From: Crambe crambe
Taxonomy: Eukaryota; Porifera; Demospongiae; Poecilosclerida; Crambeidae
DNA length: 64,000 nt
Reading direction: 5' to 3'
Assembly (NCBI GenBank): GCA_963924555.1
Contig: OZ004598.1
Coordinates: 682,001 to 746,000, forward strand
Shown: positions 35,101 to 47,829 of the stretch, one piece after another
Layout: each line of letters begins with the position of its first letter
Position numbering within the stretch: the stretch's first letter is position 1
Position numbers and translations under genes: made by a program
Notes under the pieces: generated by a model
Told to the model about the DNA's origin: nothing
Databases searched by the model: none
Seen by the model: the letters and a program-made list of their open reading frames with translations, nothing else

Positions 35101-37094
35101 AGGCTGTGCTGGTCCTCAACCATCTCTCCTCCCTGCCACCTACGTCTCTGGTCCCCTACTCTCACCCCATCACCTCAACCCTCTCACTCCTCCTCCACTC
35201 TCCTTCCATCTCACGAGTCATACAGGGTCTTTACGTCACCCTCTGGACTAAACTTAACACCATCATGCCCAGAAAGTAATTATGTCCCTACTGTGGTTAC
35301 TATGTTGATTTCTCTCCCTCCCTCCCTCCAAGGTTGTGGCTGGACACAATTAATGCCCTGAGGCCAGCGGAGATGCAGCAGCTACGACCATACACTCACC
35401 AGGACTTGTCCGAGGACCCTCTCATTGTCCTGCGCTGTGACACCAGAGCATTAAGGTACGTACAAACATCACTGTCCAGCCTATTTTCCCCATAATTGTC
35501 CCAGTACATTTCCCCCCTAGCCCAGTCCAATTCTTATTGGCAGCTATGGCATTAGACTACGTCCAGACAATATTACAGGCCATTTTATCTATGCCTGTAT
35601 TTATAATGAACTTAAAGTACAAAGGTCAGGGTATCTTCACTGCACCTGTACAATACATGCATGTATGAATTGACGGACCTGCCACATGCATAACAGGTGT
35701 CCTCCCATTTTTGATCTGATCCTTCGCTGCCTTGCTGCGTATACCTCCACTTCCAAGACCTGGCTCCACGAACAGTCCCACATCCAAAGCTCTGTCACTA
35801 CAGCTATGCCTGACTCATCCACTGGTGGTCACATGACCAAACTGGAGCGGGAAGAGCTATGCATTGCTCTCAATGCTACTCAAGAGAGTGCTATCATTCA
35901 GCTGCTGTTGGAAGTATGCCTGACCACTGAAGAAGATAAAAAGGTGGGCTATAATTAGGGTATTTTGAAAAGAAGTGCACTTTAATTATAGAAAGGTGGG
36001 CTATAATTAGAGTACCATGTATATAATGGACTAATAAAGTGGATGGTTTCTGGGTAGGATATTTCTCTATTAATCAATTAGTATAACTCGTCCCCTCATC
36101 CTTATACTTAGCTGGAGTCTTCACTTGGACCTCAGTTGTCCCCTCGTCGAGAGATCCAGTGTCTCATCTGCTCATACCTCCACCACACCTTCATAGACGA
36201 ACCAAGTCTTGCCAAGCTGGTCCATTTCCAGGTGCTACTATTATGCTAATAATTATTTGCTGCATACTCTGATTAGCAGGGTCACCCCATCATGCAATAG
36301 TTTCATAATGTGCTGCTACCCTAATTTGCAGGGTTATTATCAATGTGATAATTGTCAGGGTTCTCCCCCTTCCTCTAAGGCTCTCCCATTTAAACATGAT
36401 ACTATTACTAATTGCAGGGTTATCCCACTGAGCTGATTCCCATGATGGTGGCTGGCATTCCCTCCATGCACATTTGTCTGGATTTCATCCCTGAGCTCCT
36501 CAATCAACCTCGCACCGAAAAACAGGTGAGGTACATTACACAGCATGCAAGGAGGGATCGGCAGGAAATGGCTTCTAAACTAACTTCTGACTTCTCCTTC
36601 ACTTCCTTTACAAACAATATAATTGCCATTGATAAGATTTGTATCTAACATTCTTGATAAAGGACACCATTGCTTGACTCGATTAACAGACACATATGAA
36701 CTACTATCTTGATTGACAGGTATTTGGAGTGCAGCTGGCAGCTCATGTGATCCACCAGTATCCAGTGCCGGAGACCATGGGTGTGGCTAAAGGCATTTTT
36801 AAGAGACTGACGCTCCTTGCTGGAGAGATACCCAGCGATATGAGGGAAGGATACTTCCTGGCCATTCTTCCCTCAGTGCTGTTACTCTGTCAGACCTTCC
36901 CTCCCCTCTGCTCCGATGCCACTGAACTCCTGGTCCATCTGATGAAGATGTACCAGCCGGCTGATGGATCTCTGAGCTCCGTACTGCTCACCAGAAGAGA
37001 TGAAAGTAGTGGAAAGAGAGAAAGCACAGACTTGCCTCTTGTCAAGGCCATTAAGAATACTTTCAATGAAATTGTAACTTTCATCACTGCATGA
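29121..37094 (+). CDS. INTS2: Integrator complex subunit 2 (22 coding exons, complete)
   Basis: INTS2 is a helical-repeat scaffold subunit of the nuclear Integrator complex (snRNA 3' cleavage, early termination by RNA polymerase II). Exons: 29121-29408, 29678-29963, 30045-30158, 30514-30742, 30807-30975, 31078-31281, 31639-32103, 32429-32592, 32726-32797, 32866-32986, 33159-33224, 33304-33438, 33563-33751, 34010-34136, 34426-34596, 34728-34793, 35071-35275, 35333-35455, 35697-35943, 36112-36231, 36418-36525, 36720-37094. Phases agree throughout, giving about 1,347 aa (human 1,204). Diagnostic stretches are [59 protein letters not shown] and HQYPVPETM. The extra length is mostly exon 7, a Glu/Ser-rich insert. 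Exon 13 must use a GC donor (gaagag|gcaagg); exon 4 may use gcaagc at 30716 or gtatag at 30743. Convergent with the death-domain gene downstream. Confidence 0.95.
33439..33492. repeat. (CATA)n microsatellite in an INTS2 intron
   Basis: Twelve or so CATA units start 3 bp after the exon 12 donor, so the repeat abuts the splice site. Confidence 0.9.
33833..33855. repeat. Poly-G run in an INTS2 intron
   Basis: Uninterrupted G run of about 23 bases between exons 13 and 14. The length is likely uncertain in the assembly. Confidence 0.85.
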
Positions 37095-37472
37095 TAATGC
37101 TATAAGAAAGACTTCATACAGTGTGTATAGTGAGGGGAATAGCAAATTTTATATTATTACTTGGCTCCTCCATGAAAGAGGTGCAGAGATTAGATGCAGA
37201 GATTTTCATTTCTTGGTAAGACGTGCCGTGCCCTCTTGTGGATGTAAGAACTTTTCCTTGCAAAGATGAGGGAGAGTTTTGAGTGCATCCATGGGGGAGT
37301 AGTGATACTCCACAATAGGATTACCCAGACCAGAAGACAGGATGAAGCATCTGAATCCTTCCTACATAATTATAGCTTCAGGGTACGGCTACATATTGCA
37401 GAATATCAAAGGGATGTAGTGCCTCTGGAAGAGTTGTGAGCATTGTTTTTGGTAGCATATGGAGGTGCTTCA

Positions 37473-37478
37473 TTTATT
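37473..37478 (-). terminator. Possible polyadenylation signal of the DD-ROCO gene
   Basis: AATAAA on the minus strand, about 160 bp past the stop codon at 37636. Position and sequence fit, but nothing else supports it. Confidence 0.4.
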
Positions 37479-37635
37479 TAATTAATATTATGATTTTGGG
37501 ATATTCACAATACATTATTATATGCAAAAGACAGTGTAATGTTAATGGAAAGTGAAAGCAATTATAATTATACTCCTGTTTATTTGAACATACTTGGATT
37601 TCACAGTAGCTATACAACTAGCCATGGTAGCTAGC

Positions 37636-38101
37636 TCATTTTAAATGTGATCTTTCAATTGTCGATGCAATGTCTTCACGGTTGACCAAAGGGTCTCTGA
37701 GGGCTGTGCAGAGGTTGGTCCATGATAGTGGCACACTCCCTTTCCCTTGGAACCAGCATTTAATGACTTCCTTCACACGCTTCCTCACATCTGAGGAATG
37801 GTTACTTGCAATGGTGTCAATGTCTGACTCTGGCAATCCAAGAACCTCTGCAAGGTCATCCCATTCAGTAGTTATGCCTTTTAGTGCAACCTTCACATCA
37901 CGACAACCTTAATTAGCAAAGAGAATTCATAATGACAACTATGCTAGACCGACTGACTGACTGTTCAAAGGTCAATTGCTACATATGTACATGTGTGTCA
38001 CTCATTGCATGGGAATGTGTATGACCAAGGCAAGTCTGGCATAGTTGGTATGGGTCTGCCAAGTGAGGAGAGAGAGAGACCAATAATAAGAATAGTCTGG
38101 C

Positions 38102-38161
<60 letters not shown>

Positions 38162-41100
38162 AAAGTATGGTTCAAAGGTCAGTTGCTATGTAGAGCAAGG
38201 CACCAGTAAGCATAGTCCATGGCCAGTGAAGAGAGCAAGCCAAAGACTGCAGTAAGCCTATAAGTGGCCTCACTAGAAGAGCACAGTCAGCCCAATAGCA
38301 TGGATGCAATATCAAATGCAAATGTGATTGCCACAGATTGTGCGGACTAGTCATTATAATTCTTAGTTTGATAAAAATTGATAATACTCACTGATATTAT
38401 CTTCTATCCTAGGTCTTTTGGGTGGGGGGATTTGGCCAGGGTCTTGATCCTACATGTATGATAGAGATTGCAGAATGATTTTCTGAGGTAAAATAATAGC
38501 TATACTTATACCTTTGAAAACCAAGCCATTTGAGGACCTTTAAGATAAACTACATACTTCTTATCGAATTTACATCTCATGAAATTATCGCTTCCCTCTC
38601 CCAGACACAAGTGGTCTTTCACTGGAGAACTGTCATGCTTGCACTTGAAGCCAAACTTGTACTGCACATCAGACTTGTAGTTCAAAAGTGAGGTTACTCT
38701 CTTTAAAGAGGACTTGATCTCTTTAAGTATGGCAGGACATACTTGTTCATTTGATGCACTAGATTGAGGATTACGTGAAAGTGCTACTGCAATATATGTG
38801 GGACGTGATACAAGAATGACTTGATTATCCTTCACGAAGAAGTTGACCATATTCTTCCAGATTTCATCTTCATTCAGTATCCAGTAGGAAGTGATGTCAG
38901 CAATCATGTGGGAAAATATACCCACAGGCACGAAACCATAATCGTAGTGTATCATCAAAGGAGCTGGGTTTTTATTAGTGGCCTCAATTTCCTCCAATGC
39001 AGCCTTCAATTGATCAGCTGTAGCATTTTTCAGGATGCATGGCATGAAATAGGTAGAACTGGAGATCACTGTCAATATCTTGAGGTGTTCAAGAAGCTTA
39101 ACTAATTTATCCAAAGGGAGGTGATTGGATTCATTGCTGCTGGTTTCCATGGCACGAAAAAGATCCCTTTTTGAAAACATTCCTTTTCTGCTGAATTTTT
39201 CAATTATACCTGGACCAACTTTTCTTGCATTTTTGAACGTGTGGACAACCAGCTGTGTGATGCTGTCATAAATGACCTGCACATCACAAAAAATTTTGTT
39301 TTCAATTTCTTTCACTTCAGGGTAATAGCTACAAGACTAGTCCCATGCAGTGATGCAGGAACCAGAGAGCATCTTTTAATTCCTTTGGATCAATTCCAAG
39401 TTTCAGTGCTTGCTTTTCACAATCATTTAGAGACATTATGCGTCTACTGTTGATGTCCTTGCGCATGTAGAGACTCAATATTAGCCAGGCAGCTGGGATG
39501 GAGATCCTTTTGAAGTTAGATTCAATTACTTCCTCCAAGATCTTGCGAGTATTTTTTCTGTCATCATCAGTACCTTTGTAATTATCCACTGCCAAAATAG
39601 GTTCTTTTTTATTTGGAAACAGTAGGGTACCATCCTTATAAAAACTCATGTTCTCAACTCTTTCTTTAAGAGATGTTTGCTTTCCTGGTAGTTCTTCACT
39701 TTTTATCAAATCTAAGTGTGTCCCAACAAAAAGGGCCCTGGAACAAATGGGATATTTCTTAGACATATTTTTATCAGATTCCTCTGAACTTTCAATAGGA
39801 TCTTTGATGTCACAGGGGTTACTGCAGCAAGCAATGCTTGAAAGAACTTGGAACAGAGTTTCTTCTGTGGTAATGGTTGATTCATTTTCATCAGTAGATT
39901 CACCATTAGGATAGGTGTAACTGATTTTGAATGGTTCATCAAGCTGATCGATAAGTCGGTGATAAAGAAGATAGAGGGAAGGACCCATTATGAGGGCAGA
40001 CAACATATCAAGGAACTCAGGCTGGCCACCAGTGTCGGTATTGATCAAGAGGATAAGGAGATCATTAAGCAAGATCTTGATATCATTTTCAAGATCCGTA
40101 TCTGGTGATGAAAACATTTTGTCATGTGTTTGTTCTAGATCCTTGCTTGTCCCAGTATTGAGAGGAGGGGACATCATTTCAACGATATCTTCCCTTTTTA
40201 TATCTTTCCTATTTAAATCATTATCTCTTGCTTGTGAAGAATCCCTTTGGGTTAATTGATGCAATAATTCACTAAGCATTTTATCTTCTTTGATGAAGCC
40301 TTTTAGTTTGGACCATTCTGATGAACCTGAATCACCTGATGAGATTGTTGCCATATCACAACTTATATCCCTTGTGTCATTGGGCATGATGACAATCTGC
40401 CCTGCATATTCAGCAGCTCCTGTGCTAATTGAAACTTTTCCTTCCTTAAAAAGATTATAAATTTCTCCCATCAAGCGCTTTATTGTGGATGATTTTCCTG
40501 ATCGTGGAAGGCCAGCATGAATAAGCCTAGCCAACTTTATTTTCAATACTATCTTTTTTCGGATGGCTTCATAGTAAGCTTCCTTATGCTGAGCATAGTT
40601 TTCACCTATAGTAAACAATAAAGATAGACTTTAAATGCTTAAGTAATAGCCTCGTTCCCAGGCCTTCCTCTCTCATGTACCGCATGGGAGGAAGAGAAGA
40701 AGAAGAAGAAAAATAAGCGAGAGGAAGGCCTGGTACAAGGGTAGAGAGGAGGTAGAGAGGACTTTAATTGCGCATGGGCTCTGCAGCATGACCATGCCTA
40801 CGCCTTCTGACAGGACCATCAAACAGATCAGACCGTCCTCGCAATCGTAAGTTTGAATGCTTCAGTTTGATGTCACAGACTGCTCCAGTAGGCCTAGGAC
40901 AAACTGAAGCATTAGGATGGTGAAGATCAGGAGTAAACCCAAGAGTATTAGAGCTAACTATCTAGCTATACTACTAGTTAGCTACGTAACAAAAAAGCTA
41001 GCTAGCTAGCTACATTGCATGCTAGACTATGTACTTAAATCAGCTATCTATTTCGTGTAGAAGTCTAAAGTCTGCTCCATCTAAGTCGCTTTAGTCCTTC

Positions 41101-41904
41101 CAGTGCAGAAGAGATCGCGTGGGTGCTTGTTTTCTGACGTCATGAGTTAGCTTGCATATCAGCCCACGCTCATTAAATATCACGCTGTTTGTGACGTCAC
41201 TCACGTGATAAGTTGTACCAGGCCTTCCTCTTGCTTATTTTTCTTCTTCTTCTTCTCTTCCTCCCGTGCAGTACGTGAGAGAAGAAGGCCTGGGAACAAG
41301 GCTACTTAAGTAATATTTAGTTCAGCTCTGCGCTTGCACGAGAATGATGTTAATAATGCTAGATCAGAGTGATCTAAACAATTTAGTACTGATCACATGA
41401 CTTGGATCCAATCAGATCCTTACTGAACCTATAGCCCTAGCCGTAGCCTAGCCCTAGTACCTAGCAAACTCTGACACACTTAGAACCCTGCATTGTATTA
41501 CACTTCAGCTAATTAGAATAATCATCTAGGCAGTGCCTGAAGGTAAGAAATTAAGGAGGAAATACTTAGCTCACTGTTATCAGAAGCCCATCCTATTCAA
41601 TACACACAGCCTAAGAATCAGTGCAGTCATAACTGTGGCAGCAGCAGGCCTACCAGATTGGCTCATACAGGTTCTAAGCAGGTGGTCCAGCAATGCCTAC
41701 AATTGAATACTAGATTACATGTCAGCGTCATAGCTAGATAGGTTATGCTATACACACGTATAGCATAACCCGCAAGAAAAGAACTTGATCTAAACCGATA
41801 ACACGTGGCTTGCCTCCAATTACCCGCGCATACCTCTAGCCATAACTATGTGGCTAATTGGATAACACGCGTTCTTACGTAAGCTTACTATACCACAGCT
41901 ACTT

Positions 41905-41937
<33 letters not shown>

Positions 41938-44900
41938 AGGTGAACGCGAATAGACTTTAGACTCACCCACTGTACTTTGTCCTGATTCAGTTGGTCCCTT
42001 CAATGCCACATCTACAATATTATCAATAATAATAATTTATTATTATTATCAGGGTTTCATTTAGGATTATAAAATTTTTTTGGCCTAACCATGACCACAC
42101 CCATTTGGATAAACTGCACCCACTTGATATTAACAATGTCAATGGACATTACATATCACCTATCAATATGTGTGCAGAGGAAGCTATATATCAGCTCTAA
42201 GGATAAAGAGCTGGTACCCATTCCCAGAAATTCTTTGATCCATTCTTTGTAATGGCTCTTAGCCTTGGGAGACTCAGCCATGCTTATCTAACAAAGAATA
42301 GTACTATAAATATATGGAATAGAAGGCTTGTTGTATTAACTATGTCATTTTAATATTACTGAATCCCCCCTCGCCCCCCTAAATGAACCCCTGATTATTG
42401 AAACAGCATGTTGTATGCTATAACAATACTGACTAAGAAACTAGTTTATTAGCTACCTGGTTCATGTCCAGTTACAAGATACTTGTTATCAATGACCTCT
42501 GAGAGGGCAGGAAAATCAACGGATGGTGCCTTGAGAGCTGTGGCAAGGTTTTTCCACGTACATGCAGAGCCTTGACCTATCAACCAATCCAGAAGGACTT
42601 GATTGAAACACTCGGCTGGGTCATTGTTGAACTTGGTCCTAATGGCTTCAAGGTCTGAAGGATCTAGTTCCAACTCCACTCCTAAGTGGTACCACTTAGT
42701 GTAGGCAGCCCAAATAAAGTTCCTCACTACCTTCAGGTCCTTAGGAACCAACAGAGCTACAACAGAAAAAGATCAGTTGCTATATGAATTAACAATTCCT
42801 TCAATACCTATTAATACTACAGCCAGCAGTTATATCAGTGGAGGAAATGGAAGACCTTCAGGGTAAAAATTGAATAATGAATTTTGGATCAATTATTACT
42901 GATTCAACATTCTCAGTGCTATAGACCTTTTCCACGTGAAAAATTACACACACAATAAAATCTGCAATAACCTAGCAGGAAGTGAATCTACCATGCCCCT
43001 TGGTAGGAAAAAATCCTAACCACAGTGTGAACCACAGTGTACACCATAGGCATGCACAGTAGTAAGCCAACTAGACAGTTGCTAAGGAGAAACTATCCAG
43101 TGCACTGCACTGAGCAAATGAAGGTGCCCTGAAGCATCATCACTAAGGCCTGAACGGTTGGAAGTGGCGATCCAATTTTATCTGGCAGGGATGTTTTTTG
43201 CTGTGCTCCCAACTGGATTTGGGAAGAGTTTGTGTTTTGCTGTCCTCCCTTTAGCTTTTGATAAACTTAGTTACTTCTTTTCTATATCTGAGCCAACCAT
43301 AGGCTAGCAGATATACATCTTTGCACTGCAGCTGCTGCATAACCACGTGTTGTTTTTATTACTTACCGCAATTACGCAGCATGACACAAGCTGACCATAA
43401 TGGAAATTCCAATCTGACAACTCTGCAGTATACCAGACTCTCCCCTCGCGCTTCGTGCTCGGGGTGTGGCAGACTAGTGCATGACACACTCATGTGTGGT
43501 GCTACGCCCCTTTCATCATATGGCATCTCCAAGATGGTAGATTTTCATGGACACTAGCACAAGTAGAAATAGCAAACAACTAGCTTCTGCCTATGCTGAG
43601 ATATTCCAAATAATGCACACCTACAATCAAGCTTGCCCCACCCCTTGAACAGTGGTGCCACGCCCCTTTCATCTTACAATAAAGTTTAAACATGCTTAGA
43701 CTTGCATGCATATTACATATTCTCTGCATTGTACTGTAGCACGGAGGGTTTGCAGTTTAGTGCTTTCATTAGGTGTATCTCCATAGGAAGCAAACCACTG
43801 CCAAACATGTGCCTAACAGCAAGATGCCGTTTGGGTGGATATATTTAGACCACTTGATAAGGCCATGCAGAAATACAAGCTAGAAGCTGAAATAAAGTTT
43901 ATAAGCAAGGTGAGCTTAACAAAGGGTTGTTAGAGAAGCAAGAAAACCAACGTCTAATGTTTATAAGCTAGTGAGGTGTGCCAAATCTTTTCCCCTCCAA
44001 GTGGTCCCTTTTCCAAGTAAATTGCTATTGTTAGGGTGTGTATTATATATACCTCTGTCTCTTTCTTCAGTCACACTACTTGGAGAGGGAGGAATTAGTC
44101 TTGGTTCTGGACTGGAATTTCTTGTTTGTGTAGGCATATCTGCTGAACCTATATTATTAGAATCAAAAGGTGAAGACAATTAGAAGGTGAGACTGAATGC
44201 TTTGCAAAGAAACAGGTGTGCTTTGAAAGTGCAATATCATGCATTATGTTGCTGTTTTAGTTTTAGTTGTTTTTTTCCTTGCATAAAAAGCTGATAATAG
44301 ACTTTCTGCTTAAAGGTCCAGGGAATGAAACTCAAACAATTGGAGGTCCCAGCCCCATCAATGTCTCTTAGAGACCCTTCAAATCAACATGTAGCTAAAC
44401 CTATTGAATTATACAATAAGCAAACAAAGATTGAATGGGAAATAGGGTGGGGCACTTAAATCAGAGACATCAGTGCCTAATCAGGAGGTCATCAAGCTAG
44501 TGGGTGTAACTCCCATACACTCTGTACAGACATCCACGACTGGGGGTCAAGGGTTAAATGGTCAATATGTCATCTTTCAGACATGATATGGCTGCAAAGA
44601 TGGCCAGCATACCCTAGTCATAACTTAGCTGAGGTAGTAAGTTCAATAAACTTGCACCAACTTTTACCAGATCTGCAGAGTATACTGCATTAGTGCATGC
44701 TATTAGTCTGCTGTGCCACACCCCTTTATCAGCTATGGCACCAAGGCGAGTTTCGCTAATGGCTCTCTGCATTGGACCAATCTTACTCTCACCCACCTAT
44801 TTTTTATCAGCTATTACACATGCACAATAATTGGTCAATCAGTCAACAAAATTTTTTTAGGATGGTCAAAAACTCATAGACATATGTATTTGTTCCTGCA

Positions 44901-45990
44901 TGAGTTAGCTATGCTGTGTATCAGAGAGAGAGGTAGCTCTCTCTATGTAGGGATGACGCAGACGGCGTCACGCACCGCCTATAGACTAGTTAATACAAAA
45001 GTGAAATTCTAGTTCCACCACTTAGACTTAACAAAAGCTACTGTGAATGATTATCCAGCCTACTAGAGCCTATTACAATGTGCAGACCAAGTTTCAGGAC
45101 CAGGGAGCTTACCGTTTCAGAAATACGGCAAGCAGGTAAATCGCTGGATTCTTCTTCTTCTCTTTCTTCTTCTTCTTCTTCTTAGACGACCATATCTCTC
45201 AAACCACTCAAGCTACAGCTATGATTTCTGGATAAATCCACTCTAAATTCTAACAACTACGATCTTTTGTACTCATCAATCCTCGAAAGAGTCGATGTAA
45301 AAAGGAGACACTACACTACAGAGCACAGTACTCGACTAATTTTATTGGAAGCCATTTTTTTATAACACGCATGTGCATGCAATTATTTGAAATTACTCAG
45401 CTAACTAAGCTCGATGTATATGTAGGGATTGTTGGCTGGATATACAAAACAAAGATTGATCCCATTTCCACTCCCTACCCTTGTTTCCTTACTTTTTTGA
45501 GCTTTTCACTTCATAGAAATGTTTTCCCTTATATAATTATGGACAAGTTTGAACACTGTCAATACTCCAAAGTGTTATTCCCTATATCATATGCACATAT
45601 CATGCACTCTCATATGTTCATCCCAGACTGACTAGATGTGGAGTAGCTATTGATTCATTCACCTTTAAAAAGCTCACAAATCTTCAAGGCATCACCTGTT
45701 CTCTTTATTTTCAAGAGAGCTTCAATCAGTCTTCTATAAGTTGCCCGCATACTCAATTTTTGCGTCCATTTTGCCAAAAAGCCACTTCTCTTTCTCTCCT
45801 CCTTATTATAGTCCCTTTCAATGTCCTCCACAGCTAATTCAGCATCATCGATCAAGATTGGAGCCAACCTTCTCCACTCAGAGAGCGAGTGAGACACCTC
45901 ATGAAAGCGATCACTAGTCACTATTAAGTCCAGAACGTGCTCATCCGGTAACTGGCAATGTTGAACTAGTTCATCCAGAGTAGTCGACAT
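37636..45990 (-). CDS. Death domain - death domain - Roc/COR GTPase - death domain protein (frame broken once)
   Basis: Seven exons: 45663-45990, 44053-44148, 42457-42756, 41967-42011, 38512-40605, 38392-38449, 37636-37907. Exon 1 (ATG at 45990, context gcgaccATGT) is a helical death-type domain (WRRLAPILIDDAELAVEDIE). Exon 3 is a second one (HLGVELELDPSDLEAI). Exon 5 starts the GTPase with the P-loop GLPRSGKSS, switch II DTGGQPEF and a guanine-specificity-like GTHLD, then a COR-like region. Exon 6 is a PPPKRPR linker, possibly a nuclear localisation signal. Exon 7 is a third death domain (EWDDLAEVLGLPESDIDTI) ending the protein. Four extra bases at 39328-39331 (TAGC on the coding strand) add a stop and shift the frame between GLVL and YYPEV. 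Without them all exons join into about 1,062 aa. Pseudogene, allele or assembly error are all possible. Likely role: GTP-regulated death or innate signalling, by family. Confidence 0.8.
38107..38157. repeat. (GA)n microsatellite
   Basis: About 50 bp of GA repeat in the intron before the last death-domain exon. Confidence 0.9.
40647..41304. mobile_element. 658-bp inverted-repeat transposon (MULE-like MITE)
   Basis: Termini TAGCCTCGTTCCCAGGCCTT and its near-reverse complement ending GGGAACAAGGCTA. The arms extend over about 90 bp and include a (GAA)n/(TTC)n pair. The 9-bp duplication cttaagtaa flanks it exactly (40638-40646 and 41305-41313). No transposase ORF. A 9-bp duplication with long inverted ends fits Mutator-like elements. 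It lies in an intron of the DD-ROCO gene. A 48-bp member of the family is at 55814-55861. Confidence 0.85.
41907..41935. repeat. Poly-G run
   Basis: About 29 consecutive G in an intron of the DD-ROCO gene. The length is probably unreliable. Confidence 0.85.
42048..42395. repeat. Probable MITE with C-rich end
   Basis: Begins cagggtttcatttaggatta and ends cccctaaatgaacccctg, which are roughly inverted. A related segment with the same C-rich end (cccccctcgcccccctt) lies at about 30310-30495 in an INTS2 intron. Between 42757 and 45100, apart from exon 2 of the DD-ROCO gene, only AT-rich intron is seen. Confidence 0.45.
45105..45365. repeat. Dispersed repeat, also at 59604-59900
   Basis: Begins taccgtttcagaaatacggc, then a TTC-rich run, then gaccatatctctcaaaccac and a tail with tcctcgaaagagtcgatg. 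The copy at 59604-59900 is collinear with about 85-90% identity by eye. No coding capacity. It lies in the first intron of the DD-ROCO gene. Confidence 0.75.
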
Positions 45991-46558
45991 GGTCGCATAG
46001 TTCCCAACTTTGAGAAATTAACTTCAGGGACACTAAATTCTACCACAAGTCACACCTACTTTGAAGTCCCGCCCCTGTACCACGCCCATATTCTGGCCAC
46101 TGACTGAAGACAGAAGGACTCAAGAACTGTGGAGAAGAACAGTTTTCATGAACTGGATATTGGACCTTGTGCACTGTTGATTGATACATGCAGCTGTCTT
46201 AGCTTACTGCATTGTCTGAATGCTGTGCAGTCGGTGTGGTGCATTCATTAGTGACTGGTTATGCTGTTAAGTAAACAAACTACTGTAGTCTGTAGCTAGT
46301 AAAAACGAGCTTCCGGGACAAACAATAGGCAGTTTACACTTCCGTGGCGGGACGGGACAGAGCTGATAAATCCGGGGCTGTCCCGGACGTTTCGGGACAG
46401 TTGGGAAGTATGTGGTCGCCAGTTGCTCAGTTTGCAATTTGGGAGCCGGAGTCAAAGGAGAATTGGTAAGGGGTCATCACGTAGTAATTCCCCGCGCGCG
46501 CTCTAATAATTATAATAGCAAAAGTGATGAAAGGATGATTATGCAGCAGTGTCTGGTG

Positions 46559-47593
46559 TCATTCTACTCTGTCCATTAACAACAAACTTTGACTACCATT
46601 ACTATGTGAGAGGTTACGAGTCCTCACATCCTCCATCACTTCCTCTTGATCCTTCCGTCTACAGATACATCGACAGATCCACTTCTTCGTCTCCTTGACA
46701 TTGACCACATAAATGAAATTGACCAATGGGAAGAGCTCTAAGAGCATGTAGCCAATCAGACTTATCCCTGGGTTCTGTAACCCTTCCAGCTGGGACCTGT
46801 CGCAGGGAGACGCCGGATTGTACCCTTGGCTCTCGCAGGCAAAGTACCATTTGAGAACTGTTCTGAAGTTGGTGGCACCCTTCCAGAGGTAAAAAAACAA
46901 CAAAAAACTACAAAATATTAAGTGATATTAATAAGAGAATCAAGACCCGAGGGTTCTAGCTTTTCATGTATCTGTTTACTTGTACCGACAATATATTTTT
47001 ATAACCATGATCAATGGTTACCAGGAAAAAAGCATTCAAGGTTATTAAAGGGGGTGTCCTCATTTCAGGAATACAATATGGAATGGAATGTGTCTTGCAG
47101 AAAGTGGTGGGTTCTGCAATGCTCATGGGGAGACTGCGTGAAGTGCAGAACAGTCCTTTGCAATCCACAAAGTTGATCAAGAAGAATATTAGCTCTATCA
47201 GGTACAACATGAACAACAACAACAATAACAACAAAAAACACTTCAAAGCTATACTGTATGTATCTTGCACCCTGTACCAACATCCCGACCATTTAAGAAA
47301 TGATTATGAGGTTGTGTGCATATCATATAGGTCATACTGAGGCTGACTTAGTCACTATCTAATAGGGTAGAGTGCAAGGGTACAGTGCATATCCTGAGAA
47401 GAATACTGACCATACAGTGCATATCCTGAGAAGATCAAGAATATGTACTGGCTAAAGTGTATTGGATTAGAGAGGACTTGCATTTTGGGGAGTTGCTATG
47501 ACTACTCTATTTAAAATCCCCACACATACACACAAGACTCACCAAGTATCAGAAGATCAAAAGTCGAGTAGATGATGAAGACAGAAGGGAAAC
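46559..47593 (-). CDS. 3' exons of an unidentified membrane protein (5' end not found)
   Basis: Three minus-strand exons join in frame: 47543-47593, 47022-47194 and 46559-46879 (stop at 46559). The first gives FPSVFIIYSTFDLLIL, a hydrophobic span that continues into LIFFLINFVDCKGLFC; the last contains ISLIGYMLLELFPLVNFIYV, then a basic, Cys-rich tail (CRCICRRKDQEE). Extracellular-type cysteines (CESQGYNPASPCDRS) lie before the final span. It looks like the end of a receptor or other multi-span protein. I cannot name it, and no upstream exons are convincing before the RTTN relic at 47830. Confidence 0.5.
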
Positions 47594-47829
47594 CTGGATC
47601 AATGTAAGGAAGTATGGTATATGAAAGGGCAAGGAACCTAGCAACATGTTGGAAAACTTATATGATTTCATGACATGAAATGATCTTCCAATGATTGATA
47701 GAATGACAGTTCAGGAGGAATGAGATGACAAGAGATCAAATTAGTCTGGCCAGAGGTTGGTTACATTACAGTGGAACTGAATTGGCATTTTGTTCCAGTT
47801 CCACTGTACTGGGTCACAGTATGGGCATG

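Noticed and set aside
39648-40259. Plus-strand frames over the GTPase exon
   Set aside because: Antisense shadows; the minus strand carries the P-loop and DTGGQPEF motifs.
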